A stretch of DNA of 5,463 nt from JAUWQU01 sp964605095 (GTDB lineage: Bacteria; Planctomycetota; Phycisphaerae; SM23-33), in contig CAZSBS010000295.1 in NCBI GenBank assembly GCA_964605095.1, forward strand, positions 1 to 5,463, read 5' to 3'. The notes beneath the pieces are model-generated. The model was not told where the DNA came from, did not search any database, and worked only from the letters and a program-made list of their open reading frames with translations. Below are positions 1 through 5,379 of the stretch, in pieces. Each line of letters begins with the position of its first letter. Position 1 is the first letter of the stretch. The position numbers and the translations under genes are program-made.

Positions 1-1035
1 CTCGTCCACCCGCGCCTGGAGCTTCTCGACCTGGCGTACGAGGTCGCGGATGGTCTTCCGCATCTCCGGCAGCTTGGACACGATGACCACCCGCCGCCTC
101 GTCTCAGCCACCGGGGCCGCGGGGCTGCCGAGCACCTGTATGCCCGGCGGAACGTCGTTGATCACGCCGGACTGGGCGCCCACCTGCACACCGTCGCCGA
201 TGCGGATGTGCCCGACAATCCCGGACTGGGCGGCGAAAATGCAGTAGTTGCCCACCGTCGTCGAGCCCGCTATGCCGGACTGCGAGACCATCAGGCAGTG
301 CTTGCCCAGCCGCGTGCCGTGCCCAATGCCGATGAGGTCCGCGAACTTCGTGCCCGCGCCGATCACCGTCGCACCGAGAGTCGCACGCTCGATGGCGCAG
401 CAGGCGCCGATCTCCACGTCGTCCTCCAGCTCGACCCGCCCGGCCTCGGGGATCTTCTCGTGCCGACCGGCGTGCGTCGCGTAGCCGAAGCCGTCCTGGC
501 CTATCGCCGTGCCGGCGTGGATCCGCACGCGGTCGCCTAGAATGCAGCCTTCATAGATCGTCACCGACGGGAACAGCTCGCAGTTCTGCCCTATCCGCAC
601 CTCCGGGCCGACGTACACGTTGGGGTAGATCACCGTGCCATCGCCGACCTTCGCTCGCGGGCCTATGAACGCGAATGGCCCAACCGTCACGTCCTTGCCC
701 AACTCGGCCGAGGGGTCGATGCACGCGCGAGAGTCGATGCCCTTCAGCGGCGACCTGCGGAAGCCGTACATGACCACCATCGCCTGGCGGAACGCGTAGT
801 AGGAGTCCTGGCAGCGGATGAGCGACTCGCCCGGCCCGGCGTAGTCGGCCGGCACGATTACCGCCGCCGCCTTCGTCTCCGCCACGTGCCGCTCGTACTT
901 GACGTTGCTGAGGAACGTGACCTCGTCAGGCCCGGCCGACTCGATGCTCGCCATGCCGCGGACAATGAGATCAGCGGGCCCTTGCAGACTGCCGCCTATC
1001 GTCTCGGCGAGTTTTCCCAGTGTGATTTCTTTCAT
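1..1035 (-). CDS. lpxD: UDP-3-O-acylglucosamine N-acyltransferase LpxD, 3' end cut by the window
   Basis: LpxD transfers an (R)-3-hydroxyacyl chain from acyl carrier protein to the 2-amino group of UDP-3-O-acyl-glucosamine, the third step of lipid A synthesis, in the cytoplasm. Translating the minus strand from the ATG at 1035 gives 345 residues open to the left edge. E. coli LpxD has about 341, so only the tail is missing. Residues 1-100 are the N-terminal uridine-binding domain (VRGMASIESAGPDEVTFLSN at 25-44). Residues 104-300 are hexapeptide repeats of a left-handed beta helix (for example IGPRAKVGDGTVI). His239 (GIGHG) and His276 (VGHIRI) fall at the same numbers as the two active-site histidines of the E. 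coli enzyme. Residues 320-345 form a charged helical tail typical of the trimer. The ATG overlaps the lolD stop as ATGA, and no strong Shine-Dalgarno is visible, so translational coupling is likely. The surrounding motif differs from the usual DNxxQIAHN. LpxA is excluded by the N-terminal domain. Confidence 0.95.
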   Translation of the reverse strand, partial: MKEITLGKLAETIGGSLQGPADLIVRGMASIESAGPDEVTFLSNVKYERHVAETKAAAVIVPADYAGPGESLIRCQDSYYAFRQAMVVMYGFRRSPLKGIDSRACIDPSAELGKDVTVGPFAFIGPRAKVGDGTVIYPNVYVGPEVRIGQNCELFPSVTIYEGCILGDRVRIHAGTAIGQDGFGYATHAGRHEKIPEAGRVELEDDVEIGACCAIERATLGATVIGAGTKFADLIGIGHGTRLGKHCLMVSQSGIAGSTTVGNYCIFAAQSGIVGHIRIGDGVQVGAQSGVINDVPPGIQVLGSPAAPVAETRRRVVIVSKLPEMRKTIRDLVRQVEKLQARVDE

Positions 1036-1736
1036 TGCTTCGTCAGTTTCCCATCCTGGAGGTGCAAGACGCGGTCGGCGGCGGCAGCCAGCGTGGCGTC
1101 ATGGGTTACCATCACGACGGTCTGGCCGATGTCCTGGCTGGCGGTCTTGAGCACCTGTAGTATCTGTTTTCCGGTCCGGCTGTCGAGGTTGCCGGTCGGC
1201 TCGTCGGCCAGGAGGAACTTCGGGCGGTTCATAAGCGCCCTGGCGATCGCCACCCGCTGGCGCTCGCCGCCGGATAGCTCCTTGGGCCTGTGCTTCATCC
1301 GCTCGCCAAGCCCGACGCGCTCGAGCATCTCGATGGCCGCGCGACGCCGCTCGCCGCGATGGCGCAGCCAGCCCAGCAGCGACTCATCCACCTTTGCCGG
1401 CAGGAGCGTGTTTTCCAGCACGCTCAGTTCCGGCAGCAGGTGGTAGAACTGGAACACAAACCCAACGTCGCGGCAGCGCGTGCGGTTGCGCTTTCGCTGC
1501 GGAAGGTGGGCGATGTCCACCCCTTCGAGCTTAACGGCGCCCTTGTCGATGCGGTCCAGCAGGCCGATCAGGTGCAGCAGTGTGCTCTTGCCGCTGCCCG
1601 ACGCCCCAACCACGGCCACGAACTCCTTCGGCTCGACCGTGAAGCTCACGCCCCGCAGCACGTGCAGGTCCGTCCGGCCGAGCCTGTAGCTCTTGTGCAG
1701 GCCGATTACCTCGATGGCGGGCGCCGGGCTACTCAT
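1032..1736 (-). CDS. lolD: LolD-type ABC transporter ATP-binding protein
   Basis: This is the cytoplasmic ATPase that drives the adjacent permease, most likely in releasing lipoproteins from the inner membrane to a periplasmic carrier. The 234-residue protein has every nucleotide-binding motif: Walker A GASGSGKS (44-51), Q-loop Gln96, ABC signature LSGGERQ (154-160), Walker B FLLADEP with catalytic Glu179, D-loop GNLD (182-185) and H-loop His212. The stretch after the Q-loop, FQFYHLLPELSVLENTLLPA (95-114), closely follows the LolD consensus. Length matches the family (about 230). The start is ATG at 1736, inside the end of the permease gene (8-base overlap), with a GGAGG 9 bases upstream. The gene ends by overlapping the lpxD start by 4 bases. 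MacB-type or FtsE-type ATPases share these motifs, so the substrate remains inferred from the Q-loop stretch and the partner. Confidence 0.92.
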   Translation of the reverse strand: MSSPAPAIEVIGLHKSYRLGRTDLHVLRGVSFTVEPKEFVAVVGASGSGKSTLLHLIGLLDRIDKGAVKLEGVDIAHLPQRKRNRTRCRDVGFVFQFYHLLPELSVLENTLLPAKVDESLLGWLRHRGERRRAAIEMLERVGLGERMKHRPKELSGGERQRVAIARALMNRPKFLLADEPTGNLDSRTGKQILQVLKTASQDIGQTVVMVTHDATLAAAADRVLHLQDGKLTKQ

Positions 1737-3414
1737 AACGAAGCGCCTCCACTGGCTGCCGCATCGCGGCGATCACGCCCGGCAGAAGCGCGCCGAAAAT
1801 GCCGGCGATTATCGCCCCGCAAACGATCCACACGGCCGTGGCGAAGTCGACCTGGTCGGGGATCTTCTCGAACATGAACGTCTCGCGGTTCCAAGGTGAG
1901 AAGCCGGTGACGTCGGCTATCCAGTCGGCGATGGGGTTGATGTTCCAGACGAACGCGCAGCCGGCGATGGTGCCTGCTATCGAGCCGATCATCCCGATTG
2001 CCGCCCCGTAGATAAGGAATATTCCCGCCACGCCCATGTTCGACGCACCGACGGCCTTGAGGACGCCGATGTCGCGCGTCTTCTGAACCACAATCACGTA
2101 GAGGATCACAAAGATCAGCAGTATCGCCACCGAGGAGATGATGCCCAGGATGATGACCATCAGCGTCCGCTGGTTTTCCAGGGAGCTTATCAACTGGCTC
2201 TGGCGCTGGCGCCAGGTCTCGACGGCCACCGACGAGCGTGCCGCGTCGGGGTGCGTTTTCTGGAAGACGGCCCAGACGGCATCTATCTGCCGGGCGACGT
2301 CGCTGACCCTCTTGAGAGACTCCGCCCGCGACAGGCCGGGCGCCTCCTTGAGTTTGACGTGGATCTGCGAGCATCTCGCCGGCTCGACGATCACGCCGGC
2401 ATCTCCGGCCGCCCGCTGGGCGCCCATGTTGCACAACTCCTGGAGCGTGTCGAACGGGATGTAGACGATCTCGCTGTCGATGCTGGAAACGTCCGTCGAG
2501 CAGTCGTCGATGACGGTGAAGTTTCGCGTTACGGGCGTGATGTCGGCGTAGCTGAATTGCCTGCCCAGCGGGATCATCGACAGCATGATCTGCTGGCCGG
2601 GGCCTATCACGCGGATGATCTCGCCCTTTGGCGTGCGGAAACTCAGCCCCGCGATGCCAAGCCCCAGGATGGCCCGGCGGTCCGGCGGGAGGATCATTGT
2701 TCGCTCGACGGCGACCTTCTGGCGCTCGAGCAGGTCGCGCTTGCTGTCCTCGCCGGCCGCGTCGGCGGCGTCGATCTGCTTCTGGAGTTCCGCTGCCCGC
2801 CTGGCCGTCACCTTGGCATTGCGGATGTTCTCGATTGCCTGATCCTGAAAGCCCGTCGCGTTGAAGAGCCTTTCGGCCAGGGCCTGGCGGTCGGGCGTCA
2901 ACTGGCCGCCGGGCGGGGGCTCGGCGACTCTCTTGAGGATCTTGAACGTGCGCTTGTTGTCCTCGTCGAGCCGCCTGAGGACCAGCGGCTCGGGCGGGTC
3001 GAAGGTGGGGTTCTGCACGCCCGCCTGGACAAACAGGCCCTTCTCGAAGTCGCTCACCCGGGTCCGTTCCGGCAGGCGTATCCCCGCCAACTGCACCGTC
3101 CGCCTGAAGTCGTTGCCCGGCAGTTGCAGTATCCCGAACGTCAGGATGAACGGGCTGGCGTCCTTGACCTCGGGCACATCCTTCTTTATCGCGGCGATCA
3201 GCGCGTCGTATTCGCCTAGGCCGCTCAGCGAGGCCGACGATATCACCACGTCCCCGAAGAGGCCCTTGGCTGCCACCTCGATCTTGTCCACGAAACCCGT
3301 CAGAACGCTCACGCAGACGAGCATGAGGAACACGCACAGAGCCACGGCTACCATGGCGAAATACGCCAAGGCTCTCTTTACGAGGTATTTCAGGCAAAGC
3401 GTGAGCTTGTACAT
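1729..3414 (-). CDS. LolC/LolE (FtsX-family) ABC transporter permease with enlarged periplasmic domain
   Basis: This is the membrane partner of the downstream LolD ATPase, probably a lipoprotein-releasing permease acting at the inner membrane. The 561 residues follow the family plan. Transmembrane helix 1 is at about 16-40, a large periplasmic domain at about 41-415, and three C-terminal helices at about 417-443, 462-490 and 524-548. The cytoplasmic coupling segment QKTRDIGVLKAVGAS (444-458) and the C-terminal PVEALRYE are FtsX/LolC hallmarks. LolC and LolE of E. coli have about 400 residues. Much of the excess lies in a charged, Ala/Arg/Glu/Lys-rich stretch at about 128-245 that looks helical or coiled. 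The start is ATG at 3414, preceded at close spacing by GAGAG, a weak ribosome site. Only one permease is present, so a homodimer (LolF-like) is plausible. A MacB-like exporter is the main alternative, so no gene symbol is given. Confidence 0.88.
   Translation of the reverse strand: MYKLTLCLKYLVKRALAYFAMVAVALCVFLMLVCVSVLTGFVDKIEVAAKGLFGDVVISSASLSGLGEYDALIAAIKKDVPEVKDASPFILTFGILQLPGNDFRRTVQLAGIRLPERTRVSDFEKGLFVQAGVQNPTFDPPEPLVLRRLDEDNKRTFKILKRVAEPPPGGQLTPDRQALAERLFNATGFQDQAIENIRNAKVTARRAAELQKQIDAADAAGEDSKRDLLERQKVAVERTMILPPDRRAILGLGIAGLSFRTPKGEIIRVIGPGQQIMLSMIPLGRQFSYADITPVTRNFTVIDDCSTDVSSIDSEIVYIPFDTLQELCNMGAQRAAGDAGVIVEPARCSQIHVKLKEAPGLSRAESLKRVSDVARQIDAVWAVFQKTHPDAARSSVAVETWRQRQSQLISSLENQRTLMVIILGIISSVAILLIFVILYVIVVQKTRDIGVLKAVGASNMGVAGIFLIYGAAIGMIGSIAGTIAGCAFVWNINPIADWIADVTGFSPWNRETFMFEKIPDQVDFATAVWIVCGAIIAGIFGALLPGVIAAMRQPVEALRYE
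1746..1750 (-). promoter_or_regulatory. Ribosome binding site for lolD
   Basis: A perfect GGAGG on the minus strand lies within the last codons of the permease gene, 9 bases before the lolD ATG. It supports the ATG at 1736 as the true start and shows that lolD has its own initiation signal as well as the coupling expected from the 8-base overlap. Confidence 0.75.
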
Positions 3415-3477
3415 TCGTCTCTCGTCGAAGGTCTCAACTCATGACTCTCAGGTCTCTGCATTTGCAGCCGGGACGCT
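3415..3477. other. Permease leader region
   Basis: Sixty-three bases lie between the repeat element and the permease start. They contain no ORF of note. The 7-base direct repeat aggtctc occurs at 3429-3435 and 3450-3456, 21 bases apart, about two helical turns. There is also a small palindrome, ctgca-tt-tgcag, at 3456-3467. I see no convincing promoter for the minus strand here, so the permease may depend on transcription through the repeat from lysS or on a promoter I cannot recognise. Confidence 0.3.
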
Positions 3478-3526
3478 CTTCTGTCCGCCCCGGATGGGGC
3501 GCCGGGTTGTAGCCACGGGTGGAGCG
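3478..3526 (+). repeat. Left arm of the long inverted repeat
   Basis: This arm pairs with 3686-3734. Positions 3484/3728 and 3522/3690 are the only non-Watson-Crick pairs and would be G-U in RNA from one strand or A-C from the other. The arm contains the first cgcccc-ggat-ggggcg palindrome (3486-3501) and the first ccacgggt (3513-3520). Confidence 0.9.
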
Positions 3527-3554
3527 ACGCCTTCAGGCTTCGCGGAACCCGTGG
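3513..3554. repeat. Inner hairpin 1 of the composite element
   Basis: An 8-base stem, ccacgggt (3513-3520) with acccgtgg (3547-3554), encloses a second stem made of gcga/tcgc (3524-3527 with 3540-3543) and gcc/ggc (3529-3531 with 3536-3538). The outer strand ccacgggt can instead pair with 3692-3699 through the long arms, so the two folds exclude each other. Confidence 0.75.
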
Positions 3555-3573
3555 AATGAGTCGGTCTCATGAA

Positions 3574-3593
3574 TCCGCCCCGGATGGGGCGGA
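3574..3593. repeat. Palindrome 2 of the composite element
   Basis: A perfect 8-base stem, tccgcccc/ggggcgga, has the 4-base loop GGAT. It shares its core and loop with the palindrome at 3486-3501 and, in reverse complement, with the one at 3711-3726. Confidence 0.85.
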
Positions 3594-3603
3594 GGAAGCC
3601 TTC

Positions 3604-3625
3604 CTTCGCCCCTGCCGGGGCGAAG
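3604..3625. repeat. Palindrome 3 of the composite element
   Basis: A perfect 9-base stem, cttcgcccc/ggggcgaag, has a 4-base TGCC loop (GGCA on the minus strand). It is the most stable local stem in the gap. There is no T-tract after it on either strand, so it does not read as a classical intrinsic terminator. Confidence 0.85.
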
Positions 3626-3647
3626 AGATGAAGGGAATGAATCGCTT

Positions 3648-3699
3648 CCACGGGTTTCGCTCCGTCCCGACGTGTGTCGGTACTGCGCTTCACCCGTGG
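3648..3699. repeat. Inner hairpin 2 of the composite element
   Basis: The same ccacgggt/acccgtgg outer stem (3648-3655 with 3692-3699) as in hairpin 1 encloses a different inner stem, ccgac-gtgt-gtcgg (3667-3680). The outer frame is conserved between the two hairpins while the inside differs, which suggests two variants of one repeat unit placed around the centre. Confidence 0.75.
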
Positions 3700-3734
3700 C
3701 TACAACCCGGCGCCCCATCCGGGGCGGGCAGAAG
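3686..3734 (-). repeat. Right arm of the long inverted repeat
   Basis: This is the inverted copy of 3478-3526. It holds the fourth cgcccc palindrome (3711-3726, loop ATCC) and the last acccgtgg (3692-3699). It sits 108 bases downstream of the lysS stop. Confidence 0.9.
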
Positions 3735-3842
3735 GCTGACCAAACGCTTCTTCCCATTTCCTGCTTCCCTAGTTTTTTCTCTGCGGCTCTGCGCACTCCC
3801 GCAGGGCCATTCGGGCTGCGCGATATTCTTTGTCTTCTTCCC
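3735..3842. other. lysS downstream region, no gene
   Basis: These 108 bases follow the lysS stop and precede the repeat element in the direction of lysS transcription. A weak stem, ctgcgg/ccgcag (3781-3786 with 3799-3804), has a 12-base loop. On the minus strand it is followed by an A-rich run (complement of ttttttc at 3774-3780) and no T-run, so it is not an intrinsic terminator of lysS. No other signal is visible. Confidence 0.4.
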
Positions 3843-5291
3843 TTACGGCCGCGCGTGCGGCCTAAGCAGCGGGAACAATACCACGTCGCGAATCGACTGG
3901 GAATTCGTCAGGAGCATCACGATGCGGTCGATGCCGATGCCAAGCCCCCCCGCCGGCGGCATGCCGTGGCGAAGCGACGTTACGAAGTCATCGTCCATCA
4001 CCCGCATCGTCTCGCCCTCAGCCTCGCCGAGAAGCTGCCCGGCGAAGTTCGCCTCCTGGACCGCCGGGTCGTTCAACTCCGTGTAGGCATTGGCGATCTC
4101 CATGTTGGCGACGAACGCCTCGAACCGCAGCGCGATGGTCGGATCGTTGGGGTCCCGGCGGGTCAGCGGGCACAGCTCGGCTGGGTAGTCCTTCACGAAC
4201 GTCGGCTGGACCAGGTGAGCCTCGACGGTGGCCTCGAAGACCTCGTTGATGACCACCGCGTCGTCCTTGTTGGACTCCTCGATGCCCAGTTGGCGGGCCT
4301 TGGCTCGCACGGCCGGCATGTCGCGCATCGCCACCCCCGCGTGCTCAGCCAGCAGGTCCGCGTACTTCGCGCGGCGCCACGGCACGGTGAAGTCGATCTC
4401 CACATCGCCGTACGGCAGCTTCGTCGAGCCGCATATCCGCTCGGCCGCCCCAGCCACCAGCGTCTCGGTGATCTCCATCATCACCTCGTAGTCGGCGTAG
4501 GCCTGGTAGAGTTCCATCATGGTGAACTCGGGGTTGTGCCGCGTGCTCAGGCCTTCGTTGCGGAAGTTGCGGTTGATCTCGAAGACTCGCTCCATCCCGC
4601 CGACGAGCAGGCGCTTGAGGTACAGCTCCGGGCTGATGCGCAGGAACAGGTCGCAGTCCAGGGCGTTGTGGTGCGTGACGAACGGCCTGGCCGCGGCGCC
4701 GCCGTAGACGGCCTGCATCATTGGCGTCTCGACCTCGACGAACCGCCGGGCCTTGAGCGTCGTGCGGAAATGCTCGATTATCTCGATGCGCTTCTTGAAC
4801 GTCGCCATCGAGTCCGGGTTGGTCATCAGGTCGAGGTATCGCTGGCGGTAGCGGATCTCGGTGTCCTGGAGCCCGTGGAACTTCTCCGGCATGGGGTTCA
4901 GGGCCTTGGCAAGCAGCGTGAGCTTGTCCGACCAGATGGTGGTCTCGCCGGTGCGGCTCTTCTGGAGCAGCCCGGACGTGCCGACAATATCGCCGAGGTC
5001 CAGCAGGCCGGCAAGCTTCCACCCGGCATCGTCCAGGGCATTCTTGCGAAAGGCAACCTGCATCTGACCGGTCTCATCGCGGATGTGGGCGAACATCATC
5101 TTGCCCATGTCGCGCAGCAGCACCACCCGCCCGGCCACATCCGCGACCTGGCCTTCCTGGTCGTCAACGTACCGCCCGAGAATGCTCGCGACAGGTTCGC
5201 TAGTGTCATACCGCCAGCCGTACGGATCAATGCCCATCGCCTTGATCTGCTCAAGCTTGGCCAGCCTGTCCGCCTGCACCTTTTCCAGCAT
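3843..5291 (-). CDS. lysS: Lysyl-tRNA synthetase, class II
   Basis: This cytoplasmic enzyme charges tRNA-Lys with lysine at the expense of ATP. From the ATG at 5291 it has 482 residues, close to the usual 490-505. Residues 50-110 are the anticodon-binding OB fold (DVAGRVVLLRDMGKMMFAHI at 51-70). Class II motif 1 is around RRFVEVETPMMQ (182-193). Motif 2 is VFEINRNFRNEGLSTRHNPE (236-255) with the ATP-binding arginines, and motif 3 is GGLGIGIDRIVML (448-460). THHNALDCDLFLRISPELYL (206-225) and the C-terminal VVLFPLLRP are typical of bacterial LysS. The frame extends to a TTG at 5357, adding 22 residues. I prefer the ATG at 5291 because an AAAGGC lies 9 bases upstream, and the TTG coincides with a possible -35 box. 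Context: first gene of a run leading to the Lol and lpxD genes, but separated from them by 428 bases. Confidence 0.97.
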   Translation of the reverse strand: MLEKVQADRLAKLEQIKAMGIDPYGWRYDTSEPVASILGRYVDDQEGQVADVAGRVVLLRDMGKMMFAHIRDETGQMQVAFRKNALDDAGWKLAGLLDLGDIVGTSGLLQKSRTGETTIWSDKLTLLAKALNPMPEKFHGLQDTEIRYRQRYLDLMTNPDSMATFKKRIEIIEHFRTTLKARRFVEVETPMMQAVYGGAAARPFVTHHNALDCDLFLRISPELYLKRLLVGGMERVFEINRNFRNEGLSTRHNPEFTMMELYQAYADYEVMMEITETLVAGAAERICGSTKLPYGDVEIDFTVPWRRAKYADLLAEHAGVAMRDMPAVRAKARQLGIEESNKDDAVVINEVFEATVEAHLVQPTFVKDYPAELCPLTRRDPNDPTIALRFEAFVANMEIANAYTELNDPAVQEANFAGQLLGEAEGETMRVMDDDFVTSLRHGMPPAGGLGIGIDRIVMLLTNSQSIRDVVLFPLLRPHARP

Positions 5292-5300
5292 ATCTGTTAC

Positions 5301-5306
5301 GCCTTT
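5301..5306 (-). promoter_or_regulatory. Likely ribosome binding site of lysS
   Basis: AAAGGC on the minus strand ends 9 bases before the ATG at 5291. It is a moderate Shine-Dalgarno match and the main reason for choosing this start over the TTG at 5357. Confidence 0.45.
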
Positions 5307-5313
5307 ATGGGGA

Positions 5314-5357
5314 TATATAAGGCCTTGTATCTTCGGGGCGGGCGGGGCTAAAGTCAA
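5314..5357 (-). promoter_or_regulatory. Possible lysS promoter
   Basis: The minus strand has TTGACT at 5357-5352, five of six bases of the sigma-70 -35 consensus. An 18-base spacer leads to a poor AAGATA (5333-5328), while a better TATATA (5319-5314) is 32 bases away, too far for the same -35. TATATA alone would place a transcript start about 16 bases before the ATG. The two halves do not form one standard promoter, so this is a tentative call. Confidence 0.3.
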
Positions 5358-5379
5358 GGACGGGCAAAGAGATTGCGGA

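Larger units (their letters stand above)
3478..3734. repeat. Composite symmetric palindromic repeat element (REP/MITE-like)
   Basis: This 257-base non-coding element lies between lysS and the permease gene. The outer arms (3478-3526 and 3686-3734) are inverted copies with only two mismatches in 49 positions, both of which are G-T pairs. Inside, the order is symmetric: palindrome, hairpin, palindrome, palindrome, hairpin, palindrome. The core cgcccc-NNNN-ggggcg occurs four times (3486-3501, 3576-3591, 3607-3622, 3711-3726) with loops GGAT, GGAT, TGCC and ATCC. The sequence ccacgggt and its complement acccgtgg bracket two hairpins (3513-3554 and 3648-3699). The trinucleotide gct flanks both ends (3475-3477 and 3735-3737), which could be a 3-base target duplication or chance. 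No transposase is present. Short ORFs across it on both strands are products of the palindromes. It resembles dispersed extragenic palindromes, but its copy number in the genome cannot be judged here. Confidence 0.85.

Noticed and set aside
2251..3219. 322-codon plus-strand open frame antisense to the permease
   Set aside because: Low-complexity Arg/Asp/Leu/Ala-rich translation typical of a shadow frame. The minus strand has clear transmembrane helices and FtsX-family motifs.
1733..3397. 554-codon minus-strand frame overlapping the permease in another reading frame
   Set aside because: Its translation is dominated by Arg, Gly, Asp and Pro with no hydrophobic helices. It is a frame-shifted shadow of the permease.
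3478..3734. CRISPR array
   Set aside because: The repeats are inverted and nested with unequal short gaps. There are no regular direct repeats with similar-length unique spacers, and no cas gene is nearby.
3478..3734. Insertion sequence with its own transposase
   Set aside because: The element is 257 bases with no plausible transposase frame. At most it is a non-autonomous element.
3448..3796. Short minus-strand ORFs over the repeat element sharing a PPRMGRRVVATG-like peptide
   Set aside because: The shared peptide comes from the inverted arms being read on both strands. There is no ribosome site, and the coding potential follows from the palindromes.
3781..3804. Intrinsic terminator after lysS
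   Set aside because: The stem has only 6 pairs with a 12-base loop, and in the lysS direction it is followed by A residues, not a T-run.
3415..3842. tRNA, riboswitch or T-box leader in the lysS-permease gap
   Set aside because: I could find no cloverleaf, no T-box-like conserved bulge and no known riboswitch core. All the strong pairing is explained by the repeat modules.
3672..5351. 559-codon plus-strand open frame antisense to lysS
   Set aside because: It mirrors the lysS codons in a high-G+C gene. Its translation is rich in Arg, Leu, Val and His with no recognisable domain, while the opposite strand encodes an intact class II synthetase.
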